Shown: piece by piece, positions 43,844 to 52,373 of the stretch
Layout: each line of letters starts with the position of its first letter
Numbering within the stretch: position 1 is the stretch's first letter
Source: CAG-411 sp045124315
Lineage (GTDB): Bacteria; Bacillota; Clostridia; Lachnospirales; Lachnospiraceae
NCBI GenBank assembly: GCA_045124315.1
Contig: JBGVLO010000046.1
Span: 1-64,000, forward strand
Length of the DNA stretch: 64,000 bases
Direction: 5' to 3'
Translations under genes and position numbers: made by a program
The notes under the pieces: model-generated
What the model saw: the letters and a program-made list of their open reading frames with translations, nothing else
The model's database searches: none
Told to the model about the DNA's origin: nothing

Positions 43844-45070
43844 TTATAAATATCTCCCCAAAAACATGGATGCACCCAATATGATAAGACAGGAAACCAA
43901 CAGCCGAATCAGTAGTGCCATGATTTTGTGTTTTCGAAGAAAATAGCAATGCCCCTTTGCCAGATCCATAAGATGAAACACATCAAACAGACATATGACA
44001 CTTATAAGAAACAGCGTCGGCATAATGATAGCAACCGCATATTCTTTCGCATATGCCGCGGAAATCCCCCCGAACAAAAAGGAAAAGTAAAAATAACAGG
44101 CAACTGCCATCTTTAAATAATTGTGGCTTCGAAACCCGGGAATGGACCAAAGAATCCACTGGGTAACTGAGGAGGAAATCCTTAGTTCTTTTAAAATGCG
44201 TTTCTGCAATTTCTCCACATTTGCAAACCGTTCATAATAAGAAGCGGTACAAGTTTCTATGATCTTCCAAATGCTTTTGCTCACTTTACTTTGCACCTCC
44301 CCTTGTTTTGGGGAAATGCCTGTCAGCATAAAACTTAGAATACATCCCAGGGAATAAATGTCTGCCCGCTGGTCTGTGGGATTATGAAAATCCAAAATAT
44401 CGGGAGCCGCATATGGTTTGGTTCCCATAATAGTTGTGACTTGGTGGTTCTTTTCCTTGTTATCCTTCGCGTTCCCAAAATCAATGATTTTGGGGGCAAT
44501 TTTTTGATGGATACCCTCAATCTTTTGAAACCGTTTCTCTGTGAAAAACTCTGCATCTGTCAATAAAATATTTTGTGGCGAAAGATCTCCATGAAACAGT
44601 TTTTCTTTGTGCAGCCCTTTTAATCCCTCACATAGCTCATATAAAAAAATAAGGGCCTCGGTTTCTGAAAATGGCATTCCTTTTCGTACTCTCCTAACAT
44701 AATCTTCAAGAGATAAGGAGATCTCCTGCCACTCTATTTCCGGCAGACTTGGGGGCTGTATACATTCTTGGAAACTATAAGTTCTGCCCCCGATCTGTGT
44801 CACCCCAAATATATGTTCCAGATAAGGGTTGGTATGCTTGGTCAACTTCTCATAAATAGGGACTCGCATGGCATCCAGTTCCTTTACGATCAAATGCGAG
44901 GACTGATAGGAATCTTCCCTATGGTTTTCGTGCGTAGGCTTTAATGGAGCATAATAGGTAGCCAGCTCCTTATGTTGCCCTTCTGTAAGGTCATCAATCA
45001 TTCCAATTTTCAAATACGGCTTCAAAAAATTGGTAACTGCTTCTTTTTTCTGTTCGTTGTCTGTACTCAT
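43844..45070 (-). CDS. Membrane-anchored Ser/Thr protein kinase
   Basis: This is a 408-aa protein. The kinase domain covers about 15-300: the catalytic loop HGDLSPQN (HxDxxxxN), the DFG loop IIDFGNA, the activation segment end GTKPYAAPD and the ADIYSLGCIL helix are intact. The Gly-rich loop is poorly conserved, though a candidate Lys is present (VKEL). Two C-terminal membrane segments follow (about 320-375 and 385-405), with no extracellular sensor. Its ATG overlaps the stop of the HTH gene upstream (ATGA), so the two are translationally coupled. Confidence 0.88.
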   Translation of the reverse strand: MSTDNEQKKEAVTNFLKPYLKIGMIDDLTEGQHKELATYYAPLKPTHENHREDSYQSSHLIVKELDAMRVPIYEKLTKHTNPYLEHIFGVTQIGGRTYSFQECIQPPSLPEIEWQEISLSLEDYVRRVRKGMPFSETEALIFLYELCEGLKGLHKEKLFHGDLSPQNILLTDAEFFTEKRFQKIEGIHQKIAPKIIDFGNAKDNKEKNHQVTTIMGTKPYAAPDILDFHNPTDQRADIYSLGCILSFMLTGISPKQGEVQSKVSKSIWKIIETCTASYYERFANVEKLQKRILKELRISSSVTQWILWSIPGFRSHNYLKMAVACYFYFSFLFGGISAAYAKEYAVAIIMPTLFLISVICLFDVFHLMDLAKGHCYFLRKHKIMALLIRLLVSCLIILGASMFLGRYL

Positions 45071-45627
45071 GTAAAATTATCCAACCCTTCTATCTTGTGT
45101 TCCCTCAATAACTGGTCGATCTCATCCAATTCCAGATGTTGTTCAATGCCAACCATAATCAGATAATCCCGCTTTCTGCTGGCATGCAGCGTATCTATTC
45201 CGTCAAATTTCTTTAGCCACTCATTGATTTCTAAAATATTCATATCAAGCGTGATGAAAATACTCAGCAGACGGTCACGACTCATCCCCTTCTTTTTCGT
45301 ACCGGTTACCGAACTGTTCAAAAACTGAGTAAGATGGGAAGGACTGATATTTGCCTTTTCAGCAAATTTGTTGCGGCTGATCAGACAGTTTTTTTCTAAT
45401 TTTTCCCGTTCTTCTTTCTCATCAAAGAGACGGTCTTCTTTCTTTGCAAGACTTTTCTCTTTTTCCAATTGTTTTTTCACTTTCTCCCAATCCGGCATCC
45501 GATCTATTCGCCCTGCCAGTTCCGCAATTACTTCCGACTGTACGGCAAAATCCATGTCTCTATAATCTGGAAGGGGCTCACCAGCCTCCAGGGATTTTAA
45601 GATTTCTTCGGTTCTATGTTGTGACAT
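45067..45627 (-). CDS. HTH protein coupled to the Ser/Thr kinase
   Basis: This is a 186-aa protein. The central HTH-like segment (NKFAEKANISPSHLTQFLN, about 86-105) is preceded by a charged coiled region. The last 35 residues (RDYLIMVGIEQHLELDEIDQLLREHKIEGL) closely resemble the end of the protein at 46358-46798. The gene overlaps the kinase gene by four bases, so the product is a likely kinase substrate or partner. Confidence 0.7.
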   Translation of the reverse strand: MSQHRTEEILKSLEAGEPLPDYRDMDFAVQSEVIAELAGRIDRMPDWEKVKKQLEKEKSLAKKEDRLFDEKEEREKLEKNCLISRNKFAEKANISPSHLTQFLNSSVTGTKKKGMSRDRLLSIFITLDMNILEINEWLKKFDGIDTLHASRKRDYLIMVGIEQHLELDEIDQLLREHKIEGLDNFT

Positions 45628-45713
45628 TCCGACAGCTCCCCTATTCCTTAAATTTTCACGCGAATACGCTATCTAATACTTCGACAGATTTTAGGATTTG
45701 GAAAAGATAGAGG

Positions 45714-45803
45714 GAGAGAAAATAGTTACTGTGAGTAAATGAAGGGAGCACAGAGGAATGGTAGGATGTATAGAAAAAAGGGCACTGATAAAATCAGTGC
45801 CCT
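45714..45803 (+). other. Relic of a gene start, with hairpin
   Basis: The stretch GAGAAAATAG...TGAAGGGAGC..AGAGGAATG parallels the leader and ribosome site of the gene at 46358. It is followed by a 14-codon frame and a strong hairpin AGGGCACTGAT/ATCAGTGCCCT (about 45779-45803). This looks like a duplicated 5' region whose gene was lost. The hairpin may terminate the TM2 gene on the minus strand. Confidence 0.4.
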
Positions 45804-45817
45804 AACACAATTCCCAA

Positions 45818-46147
45818 CTAAATCATTGTCATAAATTTGGAGAAATTCAAGTCTTTCACCTTTTTTGAAATGGTGAATAAATCGATAAACCACCAAATTC
45901 CTGCTCCTCCGCAAGTACAGATTTTCAAAAGCCCCATGGCAATATCTCCCATCATCATCTTCTCTACACCAGGAAGTATCAATCCTACAACTAAGAATGT
46001 AGATGGATTCATCAATGGTACACTATCTAATAAATAACTTTTACTATCATCTTGTGCCATTAATCGTTCCTTAATATACATTGTTTTTTCTGGTGGAAAA
46101 AATTTCCCCTTTTGTAACATGAATTGATCTACTCTCTGTGCATCCAT
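45818..46147 (-). CDS. TM2-domain protein
   Basis: This is a 109-aa protein. Residues about 1-45 are soluble. Two membrane helices follow (STFLVVGLILPGVEKMMMGDIAMGLLKI and GIWWFIDLF), with the Gly-rich turn and terminal D of TM2 domains, although the family's GxxxFY pattern is altered. TM2 proteins are often found with kinases or zinc ribbons in Firmicutes. Its role is unknown. Confidence 0.8.
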   Translation of the reverse strand: MDAQRVDQFMLQKGKFFPPEKTMYIKERLMAQDDSKSYLLDSVPLMNPSTFLVVGLILPGVEKMMMGDIAMGLLKICTCGGAGIWWFIDLFTISKKVKDLNFSKFMTMI

Positions 46148-46357
46148 ACAAATCCCCTCCTTTTTTGTTGTACGAAATCTGTCCTACAAAAACAAGACAA
46201 CACCTCATAAATGCATAATCCTTTATAGATGCCAAAATCATTTATGTGCCTTTATTTTACTTTTTTTGTAAAAACAAATCGTCTACAATTTGTGGACTAA
46301 TTTTCTACGGTTATTTGAGAAAATAATAGTGAGCGTAATGAAGGGAGCGAGGAACCA

Positions 46358-46798
46358 ATGCAAAAGAAATACACCGATCAATTGATGGAGGATATCAAAC
46401 ATTGTACGGATATTGAAAAGTGTGTAGAAAAAAATCAAAAATATTTTTTTGATAATCAGGTCTTTTCACAATATTTAGATAAACTGCTTAAAAAATATGG
46501 AAAAAAGATGCAGGATTTAATTAACGAAACGGATTACTCGAAGCCAATGCTCTATCATATCAAAAAAAATGAACGAGCAGGCTCCCAACGAACGATCCTG
46601 CAGATTGGAATTGCCATTGGAGTGACGGTAGACGAAATGCAACAACTGCTAAAACTTTCCCATAACCAGGAACTGTATCCAAGATATCAACGGGATTTTA
46701 TTATTCTGTGTGGAATCCAAGCGGGTTTGAATCTATATGAGATTGATGAGGAACTTAGAAAACAGGGAATCGAGGATTTATTGGAAAAGGCACAGTAA
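46358..46798 (+). CDS. HTH-like protein, paralogue of the kinase-coupled HTH protein
   Basis: This is a 146-aa protein. It contains a helical DNA-binding-like centre (LINETDYSKPMLYHIKKNERAG) and an LKLS region. Its C-terminal module RDFIILCGIQAGLNLYEIDEELRKQGIEDL aligns over about 30 residues with the protein at 45067-45627. It diverges from the TM2 gene. A GGGAGCGAGG site precedes the ATG. It may regulate or titrate the kinase pathway (inference). Confidence 0.65.
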   Translation: MQKKYTDQLMEDIKHCTDIEKCVEKNQKYFFDNQVFSQYLDKLLKKYGKKMQDLINETDYSKPMLYHIKKNERAGSQRTILQIGIAIGVTVDEMQQLLKLSHNQELYPRYQRDFIILCGIQAGLNLYEIDEELRKQGIEDLLEKAQ

Positions 46799-46977
46799 AG
46801 AGAATGAAGGATATAGTCTACAAAAAGAAGACGAAAATATTTGGTAAAAAAAGTAAAATAATAACATATCACAGAGTGATAAATAAAAAGTTGAGCAAGA
46901 ATAATCATTGAAAAGAAGCTAAAATTTTTTTATCTTCCGATATGTAATAGCATTACTTGCTCGGAGGGGGGATTCTT

Positions 46978-47808
46978 ATGGCATTAATTGAATGTCCAAA
47001 CTGTAAACAAAGTATTTCTGACAAGGCAAAATCCTGTCCACATTGTAATTGCGAACTTACAAACATACCAAAGAAATCATTGTGTCCGGAATGCGGAAAT
47101 GAGTTATTGCCGGTTGGTACCAAAATATGCAGCCATTGTGGATATGAGATTCCTATAACCACAAAACGAAATGCCGCAACGTCATACCAAAGCAAAGGCT
47201 CCGGAGGTGTTGGTAAATTAATACTAGTAATGGTCCCTATAATATGTATTGTATTCGCTGTAGGAAAGGGATACATCAATTCATCAAATATTTCAGATAA
47301 TCCAATCATAAAGGAACTAAAAGAATTTCTAGGTATGGATACTCCTAAGGTAACGGAGTTTCCAAAAACACCTACACCTACTTCTACTCCAAACCCAACT
47401 CCTACCATCAAACCAACTGCAACACCTAAACCAAAGAAGAAAAGCAAATATCTCAAGGGAATGAAATATTGTAAAACTCAAATTGACCCTGTTGAAATAG
47501 CTGGAAATTATTCAGGAATCTATGGAAACACATACGGAACCATTAACATATATTCCTCTTTTGATGAGGGCAATACGGTGGGAAATGTCTCATTATATAT
47601 CGATTCTGAAGTTCCCAAATATGGTGCTAATGTATACGAGGGTAAACTAAAAAAAATTGCAAAAAATCTATATAAAGTACCAAATACTACTGGAGATGAT
47701 GTATTATTATGTGTGGATTATCATCCAGCTAGTTGGATTGTTATTGAAATATGGATCAATGAAGAACATATTGAGGATTATTACATGTTTGAGCATTTTG
47801 AATCTTAG
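46978..47808 (+). CDS. Membrane-anchored double zinc-ribbon protein
   Basis: ATG 46978 follows GGAGGGGGG. The 276-aa protein has two zinc ribbons (Cys pairs CPNC/CPHC and CPEC/CSHC, residues about 6-57), then a membrane helix (about 80-98). A Pro/Thr linker follows (TPTPTSTPNPTPT), then an extracytoplasmic beta domain (about 155-276). It shares its layout with the zinc-ribbon proteins of the 16-22 kb operon, but its outer domain is different and unrecognised. Confidence 0.75.
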   Translation: MALIECPNCKQSISDKAKSCPHCNCELTNIPKKSLCPECGNELLPVGTKICSHCGYEIPITTKRNAATSYQSKGSGGVGKLILVMVPIICIVFAVGKGYINSSNISDNPIIKELKEFLGMDTPKVTEFPKTPTPTSTPNPTPTIKPTATPKPKKKSKYLKGMKYCKTQIDPVEIAGNYSGIYGNTYGTINIYSSFDEGNTVGNVSLYIDSEVPKYGANVYEGKLKKIAKNLYKVPNTTGDDVLLCVDYHPASWIVIEIWINEEHIEDYYMFEHFES

Positions 47809-47853
47809 TTAATAGCTCATTTGAGACTTTGAACTTTTTTCTATAAATTGATC

Positions 47854-47944
47854 TTCTATGATTTTTTCAGTTGATAGAGCGAGCAGTGATAAACTGCCCG
47901 CTCTATCTGACTATATGGTAATTCAATTAAAATGTGAAAATGTT
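47854..47944. repeat. Second copy of the terminator block at 41010-41090
   Basis: TAGAGCGAGCAG..ATAAACTGCCCGCTCTA with similar flanks (ATATGGTAATT) repeats the terminator after the isochorismatase-like gene. One stem pair is altered. It lies about 50-130 bases past the zinc-ribbon gene and may terminate it. Confidence 0.65.
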
Positions 47945-47993
47945 CCGACTTCTGCTTTACTCTCATTATTTTAACTGAAACCAAAAGAATATG

Positions 47994-48577
47994 TCACCCC
48001 TTCTCTTCTCCCCGATTCACCAAATATATCCCACCAGCCACCATTGCCACAGCAATAAAATACTGCCACTTCAATTGTTCTTTCAATATCAGCGCTGCAA
48101 AGATCACTCCCAAGACTGGAATCAAAGCATTATAAATGGCTACTTTGCTGATTGGATGATACGAAAGCAATTCATTATAAACAGCAAAACAAACGGCAGA
48201 TATGAGTATCAGGCCAATTAACACAAGGATTCCTTTTACACAGATATTCCACGAGCTTTTTGTTCCAACCACAAAACCAATGACCAAAAGTAAAAAACCT
48301 CCAAGCACCATACTCTGCCCGGTTGCCTGCATGATGGGCATTTTCTTTGAAACCACCCGTGTAACCACACCACCAACTGCCCCACAACATGCATTTAAGA
48401 GGATCATTCCATCTCCCATAAAAGTAATATTTTCAAAAAAATCTACTCCGGGCTGGAGGTTAATGGCCAATATTCCGGACATTCCCAACGCACATCCTAA
48501 CACTTTGGAAACTGCTATTTTGTCATCGGAAAACAGATTTGTATCTGTTATCCTTAAATAATTTTTCCATAGTTTCC
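47994..48577 (-). pseudogene. EamA/DMT transporter with its front half deleted
   Basis: ATG 48577 (GAGGA upstream) starts MEKLFKDNRYKSVF, a normal beginning for this family, and then hits a stop. In the next frame the sequence continues DDKIAVSKVLGCALGMSG and runs through five membrane helices to a normal end (EQLKWQYFIAVAMVAGGIYLVN). About 110-120 residues of the first EamA repeat are missing and the frame is shifted. The remaining 169-aa frame is unlikely to transport. Confidence 0.7.
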
Positions 48578-48649
48578 TCTAACTTTCCTTTTACCTATTC
48601 ATCTGATAATAAAATACATGCTGTATAAACTGGAAAAAAGAAATTTACA

Positions 48650-49498
48650 CTATTCCTCTCTTCCATACTCCTCGATCATTTCACTTATGTTATCCAGGTT
48701 AATCTTTAGCTTTCCTTCGTAGATTGCCAAACCTACCTCCCCCTTTAAAGGATACACACACGGTAGTCCTTCTTCCAAAAAATCATAAGTGATAAGAAGC
48801 ATTTTATTTGGATCGATCACCCAGTACTCCCTGACCCCTGCTTCCATATATTTACCCAGTTTCAAGATTAAATCTTTTTTTCTGGTAGAAGGTGACAATA
48901 CCTCCAACACAAAGTCCGGAGCACCAAAAATGCCAAATCCGCGAATTTTATCCCGGTCACAGACAATCAACACATCCGGCTGCACCATGGTTCGATCGTC
49001 GCAATCCAGCTGCACATCCACCGGTGCTATTGCAGGAACACATTCTCCCTTGTGCTTTCCTATGTATTCTCGTATTTGTCCATATACCTCCCCTGCAATC
49101 ATCTGATGCACAAACATAGGAGAGGACATATCATAGATTACCCCGTCAATTAATTCTACCCGCTGTTCCTCCGGCAAAGCATAATAATCTTCCAAAGTAT
49201 ATTCTCCCTGTTTCTTTTCCACAGGCTGAATCTTATACGCCCCTGTCTCCCGAATATAGTCCCCATGTGATTCATTGCTTTCCAGCTGGTAAGCATAAGC
49301 TTTTCCCTGATATACAGATTCATCCCCGAGAAACACCTTCTCAATTGCGTCTAATGTAGACTTTCTTGGCTTTATGGTTTCACCGGAAAATATCTTTTGT
49401 ATGGTTCCTAATGGCACCCCACTATACTTTGATAACTGCGCCAGACTATACCCTCGTTCCTCTTTGATCTGCTTCATTTCTGATAAAGTCATAACCAA
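48650..49498 (-). CDS. HTH domain fused to Uma2-family nuclease
   Basis: A TTG at 49498 has GGAG 7 bases upstream; the ATG at 49492 is an alternative. About 282 aa. Residues about 1-55 form an XRE-type HTH (YSLAQLSKYSGVPLGTIQKIFSG). Residues about 95-275 form a Uma2 (DUF820) restriction-endonuclease-like domain (YYALPEEQRVELIDGVIYDMSSP, QPDVLIVCD, PDFVLEVLSPSTRKKD, EYWVIDP), with the Asp and Glu of the PD-(D/E)XK core. Its function is unproven. It is flanked by a mini-MITE on the upstream side. Confidence 0.85.
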   Translation of the reverse strand: MVMTLSEMKQIKEERGYSLAQLSKYSGVPLGTIQKIFSGETIKPRKSTLDAIEKVFLGDESVYQGKAYAYQLESNESHGDYIRETGAYKIQPVEKKQGEYTLEDYYALPEEQRVELIDGVIYDMSSPMFVHQMIAGEVYGQIREYIGKHKGECVPAIAPVDVQLDCDDRTMVQPDVLIVCDRDKIRGFGIFGAPDFVLEVLSPSTRKKDLILKLGKYMEAGVREYWVIDPNKMLLITYDFLEEGLPCVYPLKGEVGLAIYEGKLKINLDNISEMIEEYGREE

Positions 49499-49637
49499 CC
49501 GTTCACTCCTTTCCCTCATCGGTTCCGAACTACGAAATAACTCCCTATTCCCTTGATAATACAAAATATTATACCCTTTCTTATCCTTTGTCAACCGTTT
49601 TTATCCTTTTGTCACCAATAACAGAAGATAAAACAAT

Positions 49638-49667
49638 GTTACAGTTCTTATACCTGTGAACTGTAAC
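49638..49667. mobile_element. 30-bp mini GTWACWGTTCA element
   Basis: GTTACAGTTC and GAACTGTAAC are exact complements around a 10-base centre. Flanks AAAACAAT and GAAACGAT agree at 6 of 8. It lies between the Uma2 gene start and the end of the ART partner gene. Confidence 0.65.
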
Positions 49668-49789
49668 GAAACGATTTACTATATATCTGTAACGAATGAT
49701 ATCACACTAAATTCCCTGTATTATGACAAAAGCCCCATCCACAACACAGATGGGGCTTACTTTCGAATGTATCATAATTCCTTTGGATA

Positions 49790-50260
49790 TCAGAATCCAC
49801 CATTTTGGTATGCTCTGGCAATTACATACGATGGTTCATAAAATGCACTACAGTTATAATTATCAATCGTATCGCAGATTTCATTATTATAGACCCGGAT
49901 AATTCCGTCTACATAGTCTTCTCCTTCTGTAAGTGTATCAACAATCAGCCTTTGATATACTTCTCCCATATCTAACGGAGAGGGCACAACAGAAGCTAAC
50001 TCTTTATCGATATCTGTTATATCAAAATCACCATCTTTCAAATGATATTCTTCGATCCAATCCGCCTCCACTTTTAATGGATTCTCACAATGCAGTACAT
50101 TTGCACAACTAATGAGATGATACCATTCACTTTTTTTTATACGGTTTACTACATATCTATTTTTTTGATGCAAATGACGCGCAACACGTTCAATCATATA
50201 GCATATAAAATATAAATCATTCACTTCTATTTCTTCATCTGGAAAATATATATTTTTCAT
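49790..50260 (-). CDS. Partner protein of the DUF3990-like ART
   Basis: This is a 156-aa protein of unknown family, mainly helical at the front (LYFICYMIERVARHLHQKNRYVVNRI) with an acidic middle. Its ATG overlaps the stop of the ART gene (ATGA), so it is translated with it. In related genomes DUF3990 genes pair with DUF3791-type genes, and the first 60 residues are compatible with such a partner. It may be the antitoxin or regulator. Confidence 0.6.
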   Translation of the reverse strand: MKNIYFPDEEIEVNDLYFICYMIERVARHLHQKNRYVVNRIKKSEWYHLISCANVLHCENPLKVEADWIEEYHLKDGDFDITDIDKELASVVPSPLDMGEVYQRLIVDTLTEGEDYVDGIIRVYNNEICDTIDNYNCSAFYEPSYVIARAYQNGGF

Positions 50261-50718
50261 AGCTTATCACTTCCTTCAAACCGAATACATGCTAAAGCAT
50301 TTTCATTACAAAAAACAATTTGATGTGTCGGATAATTAAATTTTACAAGTTCCCAAAATGCAGCTCTTGAAATCCGGCCACTCATAAATCCTTCCACATA
50401 ATTCCAAACTTGATCATCTGCCATCGGGCCTTCCACAATGTCATATGCATGCTCGATTCCCTTTCGACATGCAGCTACAAAATCCAGCCACTCTTCCGTC
50501 ATCTTATCAAATTTCAGGATTTTCAAGTTTTTGTTTTCGGTATATAAATATCGGCTCACTATCGAGTCTCCACTTTTGGTTAATGCCCAGCGTTTCGCTT
50601 GCTTTTCCAAATTTGTGCAATAAAAACCATATCCGAAATCTTTATAGAAGCCATTCACAAGAATTTTAGGACTGGATACTTCTATATTACTGCCATGATA
50701 TATCCTATTGTTCTCCAT
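50257..50718 (-). CDS. DUF3990-like ADP-ribosyltransferase-fold protein
   Basis: ATG 50718 is 10 bases after AGGAGG; a GTG two codons earlier is 4 bases after it. The protein has about 153 aa. IYHGSN (candidate NAD-binding His), DFGYGFYCTNLEKQAKRWA (Tyr region) and a late THQIVF (Gln or Glu-like position) follow the H-Y-[EQ] order of ART-fold proteins and the DUF3990 pattern. Enzymatic activity is not proven. The first gene of a two-gene overlap, it is probably a toxin-type module. Confidence 0.7.
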   Translation of the reverse strand: MENNRIYHGSNIEVSSPKILVNGFYKDFGYGFYCTNLEKQAKRWALTKSGDSIVSRYLYTENKNLKILKFDKMTEEWLDFVAACRKGIEHAYDIVEGPMADDQVWNYVEGFMSGRISRAAFWELVKFNYPTHQIVFCNENALACIRFEGSDKL

Positions 50719-50855
50719 ATACACACATCCTCCTATTCTTCTGAAGCGTCTAATTATTCAAAGCATACACAGTTTTTCTCATTTTCTTACATTGTAAAGC
50801 TACATCCAATAATAGTCAATAAACCTTGTCGGAAAAAACATTTATTGATAAATCA

Positions 50856-50902
50856 AAATAAGTGCTGAAACATCCTGTACAAACGGGCTTCAGCACTTAT
50901 TT
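50856..50902 (-). terminator. Terminator after the small membrane gene
   Basis: AAATAAGTGCTGAA pairs with TTCAGCACTTATTT around a long loop. It can serve the minus-strand gene ending at 50978. Confidence 0.7.
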
Positions 50903-50977
50903 CACTTTAACAACTGTACTATTCTAACATTGTAATGTTAATATCACACATTCCAAATCCAAAACAATAACTCATTT

Positions 50978-51331
50978 TTAAATAAACGGATTAAAGTTTT
51001 CAATATTTTCTTTTTCTTTCTGTTCTCCGTGCAACTGCTCTTCTAACTCTTCCTTTTGAAGCTTCTGCAACTCCAGCTTTGCCAAAACAAAAAAGAGCAC
51101 AGTCAATATAATCGCCCCTCCCAAAACACCTCCAATTGTAAGAATACTATTCTGAAATTCTTTTACCGTAAGATGATTGGTATTTCCGTTATAGTACGGA
51201 TATATAAAAGAAACCACTGCAATAACAGCGATTACTGCTGCAACAACCAGCATTCCAAACGAATATTTTTTATACTCATGATATTTAGACGTCTTAAGAT
51301 AATCACGAGATACCGTAGTTTTATGTATCAT
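50978..51331 (-). CDS. Small two-TM membrane protein
   Basis: This is a 117-aa protein. Two hydrophobic helices (about 27-47 and 62-85) are separated by a polar loop, and the C-terminus is a charged coiled segment (LELQKLQKEELEEQLHGEQK). I do not recognise a family. It starts 12 bp after the stop of the next membrane gene, so the two form an operon. Confidence 0.65.
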   Translation of the reverse strand: MIHKTTVSRDYLKTSKYHEYKKYSFGMLVVAAVIAVIAVVSFIYPYYNGNTNHLTVKEFQNSILTIGGVLGGAIILTVLFFVLAKLELQKLQKEELEEQLHGEQKEKENIENFNPFI

Positions 51332-51343
51332 ATTTTTCTCTCC

Positions 51344-51961
51344 CTAACGCAAACGAATATCTGGTTTCATTTCAGTAAGCTTTGTCAAAAATGCATCGGA
51401 ATCCTTTGCTACTTTAAATTCGATGTGCTGACACGCTTTCTTTTCCCCAGGTTTATAAAAACGAGTTACAATACCATTCGTCTGACCATTTGTTTTATAG
51501 ATTGTCGTATCCATCTCGTCCATCTTATCCCACAACAAAATGCTGCTAAAACGATACTGTGCAGGATTTTCATACTGGCTCATTACAAAATGTTCTGTAA
51601 ATACAACACGTCCGTTAGTAATTTCTACCAATCCTTTTGGTTCGTGCACCATCTCATACTCAAACTTTTCAAACAGTTCATCTGTCACTAACACTTTCTT
51701 CATCTGCTTCTCTAACGCTCTTGTGCTCATACCCAAACGCATGAAAAGAAAGACCAGTTCATAAAAAACTGCCAAACAAGCCAAAAAAACACCGGCCATA
51801 CCAAAGGATGATTTCGCGATTTTTGCCGCGATAATAATCACAACACCTATAAGAAATATACATCCTGTTCTGATTGCATCCTGCTTCATTAGTTCCTTCT
51901 TCTTTTTGGCTGTAAGCTTTGCCATTTCCTGCAACCATTTTGAATTTTTTTCATCCACCAT
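51344..51961 (-). CDS. Two-TM protein with cytoplasmic C-terminal domain
   Basis: Several starts are possible. ATG 51961 (MVDEKN) is used because the ATG at 51973 touches the AAAGGA site. About 205 aa. Two membrane helices (about 30-48 and 52-73) are followed by a soluble beta-rich domain of about 115 residues (KGLVEITNGRVVFTEHFVMSQYENPAQYRFSSILLWDKMDE) resembling YcxB-like C-terminal domains. It is upstream of the small two-TM gene. Its function is unknown. Confidence 0.65.
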   Translation of the reverse strand: MVDEKNSKWLQEMAKLTAKKKKELMKQDAIRTGCIFLIGVVIIIAAKIAKSSFGMAGVFLACLAVFYELVFLFMRLGMSTRALEKQMKKVLVTDELFEKFEYEMVHEPKGLVEITNGRVVFTEHFVMSQYENPAQYRFSSILLWDKMDEMDTTIYKTNGQTNGIVTRFYKPGEKKACQHIEFKVAKDSDAFLTKLTEMKPDIRLR

Positions 51962-52101
51962 TACTTTTTTCATTCCTTTCTTTATAAATAATTGAACTTT
52001 CTTGGCTCTGATCAAGCCAAACACAAGTATAACAAATGAATTTACGAATTACAAGTTTTTTCACTCTCCAACAAAAGTATAGGCTTTTGGCACTCTAATC
52101 C

Positions 52102-52130
52102 TTGTCGGAAAAAACATTTGTTGTTATAAT
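52102..52130 (+). promoter_or_regulatory. Predicted topB promoter
   Basis: TTGTCG (52102-52107), 17 bases and TATAAT (52125-52130). A 20-bp block containing its -35 recurs at about 50825-50845 without the -10. The 195-bp repeat element lies between this promoter and topB. Confidence 0.6.
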
Positions 52131-52141
52131 AGGAAGATATG

Positions 52142-52336
52142 AATACTGTTCACACATTCTTCCACCTACATACGTAATCCCGCTGGTCTCACCAGCTTTC
52201 CCGCTACTGCATAGCTAAGATTACTTATGTAGGGTGGAAGTTACGTTGTTCCACAACATCTGAAATATAGAATTAACTATTTACAAGCAAGCTTGACATA
52301 TTTAATTCTATATTTCAGATATGCGTGAACAGTAAC
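52142..52336. repeat. GTWACWGTTCA-family element in the topB leader
   Basis: The left end AATACTGTTCAC pairs with GTGAACAGTAAC (one or two mismatches at the tip). Two inner hairpins are clear: CTTCCACCTACATA/TATGTAGGGTGGAAG and a perfect 19-bp arm ATCTGAAATATAGAATTAA with its complement (about 52258-52320). No flanking duplication was found. It would be transcribed as the topB 5' leader. Nothing else is seen in the gene-free stretch 52025-52373. Confidence 0.7.
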
Positions 52337-52373
52337 ACAGAAACAAACTACTATGAGGATATCAGGTGAAACT

